DNA from: Dactylosporangium sucinum
GTDB taxonomy: Bacteria; Actinomycetota; Actinomycetes; Mycobacteriales; Micromonosporaceae
Length of the DNA stretch: 64,000 bases
Reading direction: 5' to 3'
Assembly: GCF_014647515.1 (NCBI RefSeq)
Contig: NZ_BMPI01000035.1
Location: 49,300 to 113,299, forward strand
Of this stretch, positions 46,998 through 53,797 are shown one piece after another. The translations under genes were made by a program, and so were the position numbers. Each line of letters opens with the position of its first letter. Positions within the stretch are counted from its first letter, which is position 1. The notes beneath the pieces were generated by a model, which searched no databases, was not told the origin of the DNA, and worked only from the letters and a program-made list of their open reading frames with translations.

Positions 46998-47560
46998 GTC
47001 GGTCCCTCCCGGAGGGGTCGGGCCGAGCCGACGACATGCAGCGCCCCAGGATGGGAGCGACCTTTCGGGGGTGTTTGCCCCCGGGTCTGCTTCCCCAATA
47101 TCCTGGTGTGGCCGTTGATCCTGTTGGCGCAGTTTCTTCGGCTGGCGTTGCGGTCTTCGACTCGACGCTGATTCCAGTGGCGGTCGACGGGTCGGCTTTC
47201 CCAAGCGCAATTGACCCGTCGGCCGTCCGGCGTTTCCGCCGGACAATCAGACACGATAATGCAGAGCGTAGTCGTACGCCAGTCCGCAGCGCGTGTCGGG
47301 CGAGTGATTGTTGGAAGTTCTTCACATCCGTCTGCGGATGCTGTACTCGTTTCCTGGTAACGAATAAAGCAAGTCGCACTGACATGATTCCGTGGAATCG
47401 AGGGGGTCAGGTCAGCCTTGACCCCAAAATGATTCGTCACTCTGCGTAGTCAAATTCGGGTTCGTGCGTTCCACTGCGTTTCACTGCGTTCCATCCGACT
47501 ACGGTCAGCGAAGGACGACGACGGTCAACCAGGGACGCCAGCGGACGACAACGGTCACCC
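46998..47560. other. 563-base intergenic region with hairpins and phased repeats
   Basis: I see no credible gene. The region is clearly less GC-rich than the rest. It holds a perfect 8-bp hairpin (47225-47244), an inverted repeat GGGGTCA/TGACCCC (47403-47425), a short CATCCG/CGGATG hairpin near 47325 and phased direct repeats at 47465-47557. It separates the tandem-HTH regulator gene from the DNA-modification operon and probably contains the promoter and control sites of that operon. A convincing promoter was not found by eye. Confidence 0.55.
47465..47557. repeat. Two sets of helically phased direct repeats
   Basis: TGCGTTYCAY occurs three times in tandem with a 10-base period (47465-47494). 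GACNACGGTCA occurs at 47497, 47517 and 47547, spaced 20 and 30 bases. All six sites therefore fall near the same face of the helix, as operators or integrase arm sites do. They lie immediately downstream of the tandem-HTH gene. Confidence 0.6.
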
Positions 47561-48364
47561 TCAGGGCGCGGCCCGGGCCAGCGCCGACCCGACGGCGCCC
47601 TCACCGTCCGCGACCGCATCCCGGTACGGCAGCCACGGCCCGAGCACCTCATGCCCGGTCGGCAGCGCCCACACCTCGGCCTGATCGACCCGCCCGCCGT
47701 GCTCGGCGACGGCGCCGAGCGCGTCGTGCAACGCGATGCCCTTGATCGTGCCGATCGGAGTGACGGCCCGGTACCGGATCGCGGCCACCGCCGCGTGCTC
47801 GGCGAGCTCGTCGAGGAGCGCCCGCAGCCGCACCTCGTCCGCGACACCGTCCTGGACGAGCCGCATCCGCAGCTGCCCGCCCAGCGCCCGGGCGACCTGC
47901 TGGAAGGAGCCGAGCAGCGGGTCGTCAGCGGCATGCTGCTCCAGGTTCGACAGGAAACTGTGGTCGCGCCCGGCCCGCTCGCACACCTGGACCTGGGACA
48001 GGCCGAGGTGTTTGCGGACGGCGGCGAGCTGCGCGCCGAGCGCGGCCCGCTCGAACGAGTGCCCGCGCCGCCAGTCCCGGGCCTGTCGCGCCATGCGCTG
48101 CAGGCTGGCGGCGGTCGGGTCGAACAGGTCTGGGACCCCGGCCAGCGTGAAGACGATCCGCAGGCCGAGTGCCCACGCGTACGCCTGCAGGGTGCCGGTC
48201 CGCCGGTTCGGTTCGACCTCGGCGCAGCGGATGGCGTTGCGGCCCCGGCCGAGCTTCTCGGCGACCTCGACGATTGTGCGGCCCTGCTGGCGGCGGTGGC
48301 CTCTCAGCTCGGCGGCGACCGCGTCGACGTGGGCCTGGTCGTCGGGGTGCAGGTCGGGCTTCAC
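47561..48364 (-). CDS. Tandem helix-turn-helix regulator (XRE-like)
   Basis: 267 residues from a GTG at 48364 in a GTGA overlap with tmk. Two XRE-type HTH domains are visible. The first is around residues 15-65 (RRQQGRTIVEVAEKLGRGRN). The second is around 110-165 (VRKHLGLSQVQVCERAGRDH, SFLSNLEQHAADDP). The C-terminal 100 residues are alpha/beta with GTIKGIALHDALGAV. It probably represses or activates phage genes. Phased repeats lie directly after its stop, in the gap before the next operon, and could be its operators; that link is inferred. Confidence 0.7.
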   Translation of the reverse strand: MKPDLHPDDQAHVDAVAAELRGHRRQQGRTIVEVAEKLGRGRNAIRCAEVEPNRRTGTLQAYAWALGLRIVFTLAGVPDLFDPTAASLQRMARQARDWRRGHSFERAALGAQLAAVRKHLGLSQVQVCERAGRDHSFLSNLEQHAADDPLLGSFQQVARALGGQLRMRLVQDGVADEVRLRALLDELAEHAAVAAIRYRAVTPIGTIKGIALHDALGAVAEHGGRVDQAEVWALPTGHEVLGPWLPYRDAVADGEGAVGSALARAAP

Positions 48365-48990
48365 GCGGCGGCCTTTCTGTCGGCGGTGATCTGGAAGACG
48401 TAGGCGTGGACGAGGTGCGCGATCGCGTCGACCGGCAGGGCGGCGTCGACGACGAGGTACCGGGACGGGTTGGCGGCGGCCAGCCGCAGGTATGCCCACC
48501 GGACCCGGTGGTGGAAGTCGAGCGTCTCCGCTTCCAGCCGGTCGGCGGCGCCGCGGCGTGCGGCCCGGGCGAGCCCGACGGCGGGGTCGATGTCGAGCAG
48601 CACGGTCAGGTCCGGCTGGACTCCGGCGGTTGCCCACCGGGACAGTTCCGCCACCCACGCGGGGTCCATGCCGCGCCCGGCGGCCTGGTAGGCGAGGCTG
48701 GAGTCCACCCACCGGTCGGAGATGACGGTCGTCCCGGCGGTGAGGGCGGGGCGGATGACTTCGTCGACGTGCTGGGCGCGGTCGGCGGCGTACAGGAGTG
48801 CCTCGGCCCGGTCGCTGATACTGCCGGGTGGCGAGTCGAGCAGCAACCCGCGCAGGGTCTGGCCGAGGCTGGTGCCGCCCGGCTGGCGGGTGACGAGCAC
48901 GTCGTGGTCGAGGGCGGCGGCGAGGAGCCGGATCTGGGTCGTCTTCCCTGTTCCCTCGCCGCCTTCGAAGACGATCAACTTCCCGGTCAC
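48361..48990 (-). CDS. tmk: Thymidylate kinase
   Basis: 209 residues from a GTG at 48990. P-loop FEGGEGTGKTT (8-18), the TRQPGGTSLGQTLR segment, ISDRWVDSSLAYQAAGRG (the DRW/Y motif) and a LID region (RAARRGAADRLEAETLDFHH). It phosphorylates dTMP to dTDP and raises the dTTP pool during infection. Length is normal for the family. Confidence 0.88.
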   Translation of the reverse strand: MTGKLIVFEGGEGTGKTTQIRLLAAALDHDVLVTRQPGGTSLGQTLRGLLLDSPPGSISDRAEALLYAADRAQHVDEVIRPALTAGTTVISDRWVDSSLAYQAAGRGMDPAWVAELSRWATAGVQPDLTVLLDIDPAVGLARAARRGAADRLEAETLDFHHRVRWAYLRLAAANPSRYLVVDAALPVDAIAHLVHAYVFQITADRKAAA

Positions 48991-49349
48991 GCGGCGATCC
49001 TTTCGCGCTGTGCGGCGTGGTAGTGGGTCAAGTTCTTGCAGTTCACCGAGCAGAACCGGGCCGATGCACGGTTCCGGGTGAGGATCGGCTCGCCGCATCG
49101 CTCGCAGTCCTTCGACGGCTGGCCCTCGCCGTCGTAGGCCCGGCCGGCCCGGATCACCCCGACCGGCGGGCGCCGTAGGGCGCCGTCGTCGCAGTCCGCC
49201 CAGACCGGGCAGGTCGCGCAGTACGCCATCGCGACCCGGGCGGCCGCGACCTCCCGGCGGGTGTCGGCGCCGGACCGGTAGGTGGGGGAGTCCCACATGG
49301 CCGGGTCGGTGCCGCGGCATGCGGCGTGCAGCCGCCACTCCTGGTTCAC
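48987..49349 (-). CDS. WhiB-family protein with an extra C-terminal zinc-like motif
   Basis: 120 residues from a GTG at 49349. The four WhiB cysteines are at 11, 44, 47 and 53 (ACRGTDP, YCATCPVWADC), followed by PPVGVIRAG, corresponding to the G[VI]WGG turn. WhiB proteins bind an Fe-S cluster and modulate the primary sigma factor; phage copies can redirect host transcription. After residue 80 there is an unusual CERCGEP and FCSVNC pair, like a zinc ribbon or HNH-type clip. It may be a fusion. Confidence 0.8.
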   Translation of the reverse strand: MNQEWRLHAACRGTDPAMWDSPTYRSGADTRREVAAARVAMAYCATCPVWADCDDGALRRPPVGVIRAGRAYDGEGQPSKDCERCGEPILTRNRASARFCSVNCKNLTHYHAAQRERIAA

Positions 49350-50200
49350 GCAGCCACCTGCCCGGACTCGGCGGCGGCACGCGCCCGCCACGCCTTCACG
49401 GTCCGGGCCGACACACCCAGCAACGCCATCGTCGGGTTGAACGTCCACCCGGCCAGATGGTCGCGGAACAAGACCACCTTCTCGGCGTCGCGGAGCGCGC
49501 TGAACGGCATGCGGCCCGCCGCGACCTCCGCCACCGCGACCTCGTCGACGAGGTCCTCGCCCCGGCCGCCGACGTTCGGCTGCTCGTCGGGGTCGTCGAT
49601 GTCGTCCCACGCCCCCAGCCCGTGCCAGCCGTTCCGGGTGGCCTGCCGCCGAGCGGCCCGTGCTTCCCTGGTGTCGGGTGCGGGCTGTCCGGCGTGCTGG
49701 CGGAACAGGGCGGCGACCCGGTTGTGGGTGAGGACGAGGACCCGGTCGAGGCGTTCGTCGGCGAGGAGACGGATCGTTCCCAAGGCGACGTCGGCCTCGC
49801 CTGCGATCCACGCCCGGGTTCGACCCTGCCAGACGAGCGCCTGGACGCGCCGGCTCGACCCGGCGGCCGGCAGGTAGCTGTGCGGGCGGAGCTCGACGCG
49901 GACGCCGAGGATCGCCGCGGCCGTGTCCGGGTAGATGATCGGCCGGCGCCCGTCGAGGAGTTCGGCGATGGTGTCGACGTTGATGCCGGCGCGTTCGGCG
50001 ATGTGGAGCCGGCGCATGCCGGCGTCGATGAGATTGGTGGCGTGTTGGCGGGCCTCGGCCGAGTCGACCATGCCGGTCCACTGGCCAGCTTGGACAAGTC
50101 TCTGGCGGGTGCGGAAGTACCAGGCGGCGTAGGCGCGGCAGGGTTGGCAGCCGGCGTGGTAGTCCTGGTGCTGGGTGCAGCGTTGGGGCCGGTGGGTCAT
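49346..50200 (-). CDS. HTH DNA-binding protein
   Basis: 284 residues, ATG at 50200. The N-terminus carries a Cys-containing stretch (CTQHQDYHAGCQPCRAYAAW). An HTH follows at residues about 55-85 (LIDAGMRRLHIAERAGINVD, TIAELLDGRR), typical of actinophage HTH proteins. A second possible HTH near the C-terminus (FNPTMALLGVSARTVKAWRA) resembles a resolvase or sigma-like helix pair. It probably regulates early genes. Confidence 0.7.
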   Translation of the reverse strand: MTHRPQRCTQHQDYHAGCQPCRAYAAWYFRTRQRLVQAGQWTGMVDSAEARQHATNLIDAGMRRLHIAERAGINVDTIAELLDGRRPIIYPDTAAAILGVRVELRPHSYLPAAGSSRRVQALVWQGRTRAWIAGEADVALGTIRLLADERLDRVLVLTHNRVAALFRQHAGQPAPDTREARAARRQATRNGWHGLGAWDDIDDPDEQPNVGGRGEDLVDEVAVAEVAAGRMPFSALRDAEKVVLFRDHLAGWTFNPTMALLGVSARTVKAWRARAAAESGQVAA

Positions 50201-50238
50201 GGTGTTGCTCCGGTGCTGGTTGTGCGGTCGTTGGTCAT
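50197..50238 (-). CDS. 13-codon coupling minigene
   Basis: An ATG at 50238 overlaps the upstream stop (ATGA), and after 13 codons (MTNDRTTSTGATP) the TGA overlaps the next ATG at 50200 (ATGA). It would pass ribosomes from one gene to the next over a 35-base gap. A product of this size need have no function. Confidence 0.4.
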   Translation of the reverse strand: MTNDRTTSTGATP

Positions 50239-50870
50239 CGGGTCACCGCCGGGCAGGCGGGGCAGTTGTCGAGGGGGCAGCCGTGCAGGCAGGTGCCGCA
50301 CGCTTGGTCGGCGCAGTGCTCGCCGGTGTCGTCGGTCTCGCACAGCACCGGGTTGCAGCGGCACTCCGGGCAACGGTCCCGCCCGGCGGCGGCCGCCCGG
50401 ACCGCGATGTGCTGCTGCAGCTGGCCGGTGGCGGCGATGAGGGACGCGAGGACATGCCCGCGCAGCCGGTCGGCGTCGACGTCGGGGAGCTTCGGCCGGC
50501 CGCGGACGTCGCCCATGAGCTTCGCGAATGTGCCGACCAGGCGGGCGGCGTCCCAGATCGGCTGGTAGTCGACGGCGATCACATAGTTGTGGACCCAAGC
50601 GTCCCGGGCGGCTTCGGTCCAGGTGCACTGGACGAGTTGTCCGTTGGAGGAGAAGCTGCCGGGCTTCCAGGTGCCGGTGTTGTCGGTGCCGAAGTAGGCG
50701 ACGTACCCGTGCTGGGATGCCCAGACGGACGGGTGGTTGAGCCGGCCGTGGCTGGTGTGCCCGTACGTCCACAACGGGGCGGTGACCTGGACGAGGATGC
50801 CGGCGGCGCGCGGAACCACGCGAAGCAGGTCCGCGTCGAAGTCGTCCGCCCAGAAACGCGGTGCGGTCAC
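50235..50870 (-). CDS. Hypothetical protein with Cys-rich C-terminus
   Basis: 211 residues from a GTG at 50870. The N-terminal 130 residues are a soluble alpha/beta domain with many aromatics (HPSVWASQHGYVAYFGTDNT, NYVIAVDYQPIWDAARLVG). The last 50 residues have ten cysteines (CPECRCNPVLCE, CADQACGTCLHGCPLDNCPAC), likely zinc sites. The family is not recognised. Confidence 0.65.
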   Translation of the reverse strand: MTAPRFWADDFDADLLRVVPRAAGILVQVTAPLWTYGHTSHGRLNHPSVWASQHGYVAYFGTDNTGTWKPGSFSSNGQLVQCTWTEAARDAWVHNYVIAVDYQPIWDAARLVGTFAKLMGDVRGRPKLPDVDADRLRGHVLASLIAATGQLQQHIAVRAAAAGRDRCPECRCNPVLCETDDTGEHCADQACGTCLHGCPLDNCPACPAVTR

Positions 50871-51376
50871 GACGCCGCCCTGCGGAGTTGGGCGCGGACG
50901 GCATCCTCGACGTCGGCAGGCAGCGTCCAAGGCACGGCGAGCTGACCGGCCGTGCGCACCGGCTCGTCGAACCGGCGGACGTTGTCGAGCACGAGGTGGA
51001 ACGCGGGCCGGCCGGGCGCGTGCCACGGTTCACCCCACGGGAAGCAGCACGTCTCACCGGCCGCGTCGACCGGCGCCGCCTGGTGGCAGTCGACGAGGTC
51101 GGCGACGGCGAGGACCGCACCGACGGTCAGGCCGAGCGCGAGGAACCCGGCGGCGGCCGCGTCGACCCAGGTGCCGTGCAGGTACCGCTGGACGCGACCG
51201 TCGGCGAGGCCCGCCTTGCACCAGGTGGCGCCGGCGTGGATGGCGATCTCACCGCGGTAGGTGGTGGGCCTGCCGCGGTTCTCGGTGCGTTTCGGGAACC
51301 CGGCGCCGGACGCGCGGTGCAGCGGCGGTTCGGTGATGGCGTGCACCCACGGCGGCCGGATCGTGATGGCCTTCAC
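50867..51376 (-). CDS. ASCH-domain protein
   Basis: 169 residues from a GTG at 51376. The start KAITIRPPWVHAI and the later KRTENRGRPTTYRGEIAIHA are the two diagnostic ASCH segments, a PUA-like fold that binds RNA or modified nucleotides. VADLVDCHQ completes the barrel. In actinophages ASCH proteins are common early genes. The substrate is unknown; a link with DNA modification is possible since DpdA and a methylase are encoded nearby. Confidence 0.8.
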   Translation of the reverse strand: MKAITIRPPWVHAITEPPLHRASGAGFPKRTENRGRPTTYRGEIAIHAGATWCKAGLADGRVQRYLHGTWVDAAAAGFLALGLTVGAVLAVADLVDCHQAAPVDAAGETCCFPWGEPWHAPGRPAFHLVLDNVRRFDEPVRTAGQLAVPWTLPADVEDAVRAQLRRAAS

Positions 51377-51714
51377 GGCGTCACGTCCTCGACGTGGGAG
51401 CACCACCGGCACTGCCGGATCTTCGGCGTTGTCGGGGAGAGCGGCGGGACGTAGTGGTAGCCGTCCGGGTCGTCCCACTGGTGGACGCACGTCTCCTGTA
51501 GGTACTCGGCCAGGTCGCGCTGAAGCTCGCGGAGCCGGTCGTTGGTGGCGCCAACGGCGAGGCGGCCCTCCAGCCGCCACAGCCACCGTCGGTCGGTGGA
51601 CGTCGGATCGGGGTTGCCCTCGCGGTCGAGGCCGACGGCGTCGTCCTGGAGCATCGGGGCGGCGCGGTCCTGCCAGCGGGTGCCGGGGACGGCTCGCCAG
51701 GTGTCAGTGGTCAT
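51373..51714 (-). CDS. Hypothetical protein (113 aa)
   Basis: ATG at 51714 in an ATGA overlap. A helical core (LWRLEGRLAVGATNDRLREL) is followed by ETCVHQWDD and CRWCSHVED, whose His/Cys residues may bind a metal. No family is recognised. Confidence 0.65.
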   Translation of the reverse strand: MTTDTWRAVPGTRWQDRAAPMLQDDAVGLDREGNPDPTSTDRRWLWRLEGRLAVGATNDRLRELQRDLAEYLQETCVHQWDDPDGYHYVPPLSPTTPKIRQCRWCSHVEDVTP

Positions 51715-52214
51715 GACGCCGCCTGGTACGCCGCGAGGTGCTCGGCCAGCGCGATCTCGGCGGGGATGCCGAGGATCTCGTCGGCTGTCGCCATGGCCTT
51801 CACGAACGGCGGCCAGGCAGGGTCGCACAGCGGCGAGAGCCCGTACTGCACCATCTCGTCGAGCAGGTCGGCCACCGCGTACCCGACCGCCGGGTACAGC
51901 ATCCCGATGTAGTCGGCGTCGGCCTGCGACATCGGCACGCACTCGTCGCAGTCCTCTTTGACCTCGACTACGGTGCCGGTGCGGTAGCCGTCGACGCCCG
52001 GGCCGGCGTACAGCGCCGAACGGTGCCGCTCCGGGTCCCCGAAGCCGGACCAGCCGCCCGGGTACGGGTCGGCGCCGGGCGTGGCCTTGCCCGCGGCGGC
52101 GCGGAGGCGGGCGGCGGCGGCCTTGAGTCGCTCGACGGGCGGGGTGGTGTGGTCGATGCGCGGCTCGTTGGAGCCGAGCACGTACATGACCATGGTGCTG
52201 TTCTCGTCGCTCAT
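51711..52214 (-). CDS. Hypothetical protein (167 aa)
   Basis: ATG at 52214, AAGGG upstream. A helix (PPVERLKAAAARLRAAAGKA), a Gly/Pro turn region, and a C-terminal helical part (MLYPAVGYAVADLLDEMVQY) together match the small phage proteins that pair an N-terminal helix with a strand-rich middle, but I cannot name a family. Confidence 0.65.
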   Translation of the reverse strand: MSDENSTMVMYVLGSNEPRIDHTTPPVERLKAAAARLRAAAGKATPGADPYPGGWSGFGDPERHRSALYAGPGVDGYRTGTVVEVKEDCDECVPMSQADADYIGMLYPAVGYAVADLLDEMVQYGLSPLCDPAWPPFVKAMATADEILGIPAEIALAEHLAAYQAAS

Positions 52215-52235
52215 GCGATGATCCCTTCAGTTCGA

Positions 52236-52272
52236 GGTCCCCGCCTGGTGCCGCGATAGCTCGGCGGGGACC
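52236..52272 (-). terminator. 10-bp hairpin in an intergenic gap
   Basis: GGTCCCCGCC (52236-52245) and GGCGGGGACC (52263-52272) are perfect inverted repeats. They fill the 67-base gap between the gene ending at 52282 and the gene starting at 52214. Terminator, attenuator or processing site; no T-run. Confidence 0.5.
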
Positions 52273-52281
52273 GGCTTTGTC

Positions 52282-52542
52282 TCAGGCGGCGGTCTTGTGT
52301 GGGCAGGCAGCGCTGGAGAGCATCTGCGGGTAGACGTCGCGGACGTACACGTCGTGGTCCATCAGCTCGGACGTCACACCGCGGTCCATCGCCGTGTTCC
52401 GCTCGGCGGCGGTCTCGTAGAACTCGCGCCACGCCTCCGACCTGGTCAGTGCCCGGCCAGCCCCCCGCTCGGGAAACCGGACGGCCTCCAGGACGCCGAA
52501 CGGGCAGCCGCACGGCTGGAAGAACACCCACTGCTGACGCAT
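52282..52542 (-). CDS. Hypothetical protein (86 aa)
   Basis: ATG at 52542 in a TGATG overlap with the clamp-like gene. The start QQWVFFQPCGCPFGVLEAV has a Cys pair, the middle a charged helix (LTRSEAWREFYETAAERNTA) and the end CPHKTAA. A small metal-binding protein is possible. The family is not recognised. Confidence 0.65.
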   Translation of the reverse strand: MRQQWVFFQPCGCPFGVLEAVRFPERGAGRALTRSEAWREFYETAAERNTAMDRGVTSELMDHDVYVRDVYPQMLSSAACPHKTAA

Positions 52543-53192
52543 CAGGCGGCCTCCGCCCGCTCGTCGCCGAGCTGCACCGGCTGGATCGCGCCGACGAACC
52601 GCTCCCCGATCGTCACCAGCGTCGTCGAATGCTCGCCCGTGAACCGCAGCTCGAACGGGCCCCGCGGCCGGACCTTCGCGAAATCCGCCAGCAACTTCGC
52701 CGTGAACGCGATCCCGTCGACCTTCGACACCACGTCCGCGTTCGCGAGCGCCTGCCGCAGGTCCGGGAACTCCATCATCCGGCCCTCGATCACCGTCGTG
52801 ATCGCCGGATGCCCGGTGTCGCGGTGCCGCTTCACCGTCAGCTTCCCGTCGAACACGTCGAGGGTGAGCGGCGCGAACGACTCCTTCACCGGCAACTTGT
52901 ACGTCTTCACCAGGTGGCCGGCGTCGTCGACGGGGATCAGGATCTGCCACGGGTCGTCGCCGGAGCCGGGCTGGTTGAAGATGTCGCCTTGCACGTCCCG
53001 CTCGGGGTCGTCGTCGGGGTGCCAGGACGACCATGCCATCCGGAACCGGTCGGTGGCCTGAGTGTGGAGCTTGTCGCCGTCCCATACCAGGTTGATCGAG
53101 TTGATGGCTGGTAGGTCGTCGTCGTCGAACGCGAACGGGATGGTGTCGCCGAGGAGGCCGAGGAAGTCGGCGGTTGAAATGGTCAGGGACAC
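52542..53192 (-). CDS. DNA polymerase sliding-clamp-like protein (DnaN-type)
   Basis: 216 residues from a GTG at 53192 with AAGGAG upstream. The segment LPAINSINLVWDGDKLHTQA followed by TDRFRMAW is the first-strand/ATDRYR pattern of beta-clamp domains. A second unit ends in GAIQPVQLGDE, like the MPMR-type C-terminus. At 216 residues it is shorter than a bacterial DnaN (three domains) and would have to oligomerise differently. No DNA polymerase is seen in the window, so it may serve the host enzyme. Confidence 0.65.
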   Translation of the reverse strand: MSLTISTADFLGLLGDTIPFAFDDDDLPAINSINLVWDGDKLHTQATDRFRMAWSSWHPDDDPERDVQGDIFNQPGSGDDPWQILIPVDDAGHLVKTYKLPVKESFAPLTLDVFDGKLTVKRHRDTGHPAITTVIEGRMMEFPDLRQALANADVVSKVDGIAFTAKLLADFAKVRPRGPFELRFTGEHSTTLVTIGERFVGAIQPVQLGDERAEAA

Positions 53193-53201
53193 GGTGCTCC
53201 T

Positions 53202-53537
53202 TCAGGGGGTTGCCGGCGTGTCGGCGCCGGGGATGGTGATGGACTGCTGGAGTTCGCGTAGCAGCGCGGTCGTCTCCTTCGAGGGCCGCTTGCAGCGTGG
53301 GCACATCGCCTCGACCACGTCGCCGTCGACGTGGACGCCCCAGCCGGCGGCCCGGGCCGCAGTCAGGTACATGTCGTCGGGCAGTGGCACGACGCCCCAG
53401 CCGTCGTAGCGCGGGTCTGGGCCGCCAATCGTGACCGTCCGCCGGGTGTACGTCTTCCCGCACGGGTCGCCCGTCGGCTCGTTCCGGGCGTCGACAGCGC
53501 GGCCGGTGCACGTGATCGTCCAGGTCGAGGTGGTCAT
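53202..53537 (-). CDS. Hypothetical protein with CxxC (111 aa)
   Basis: ATG at 53537 in an ATGA overlap. Strand-rich N-terminus (TWTITCTGRAVDARNEPTGD), a middle domain, and CPRCKRPSKE near residue 85 suggest a zinc ribbon. The product could be a nucleic-acid-binding accessory of the helicase operon. The family is not recognised. Confidence 0.65.
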   Translation of the reverse strand: MTTSTWTITCTGRAVDARNEPTGDPCGKTYTRRTVTIGGPDPRYDGWGVVPLPDDMYLTAARAAGWGVHVDGDVVEAMCPRCKRPSKETTALLRELQQSITIPGADTPATP

Positions 53538-53797
53538 GCCGCACCGGCCGGGCAGCAGGTGCAGCGGACCGCAGTCTTCTCCCGCTCGCCCTCGACGGTG
53601 AGCGCCGGCCAGTCCTCGACGGCGTCGAACCCGCCGTCGGTGGCGACCCACAGCGCGGACGTGCCGAACCCGCCGACGACGGTGCCGCGCCAGCCGTCCC
53701 GGCGCGGACCGCGGGGGCAGCCGGCGTAGCCGTGAAGCTGGACGCGGGCACCAACCTGGAACGGCGACCGTGGCGGAACCGGCGGGTACGTCGTCAC
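53534..53797 (-). CDS. Small SH3-like protein (87 aa)
   Basis: A GTG at 53797 in a GTGA overlap. FQVGARVQLHGYAGCPRGPR, then WRGTVVGGFGTSALWVAT, has the strand pattern of a small SH3/KOW barrel; a CTCC cluster ends the chain. Role unknown. Confidence 0.6.
   Translation of the reverse strand: MTTYPPVPPRSPFQVGARVQLHGYAGCPRGPRRDGWRGTVVGGFGTSALWVATDGGFDAVEDWPALTVEGEREKTAVRCTCCPAGAA

Noticed and set aside
46998..47449. ORFs across the lower-GC intergenic region on both strands
   Set aside because: They have mixed, unstructured composition, no ribosome-binding site, and run into known genes out of frame.
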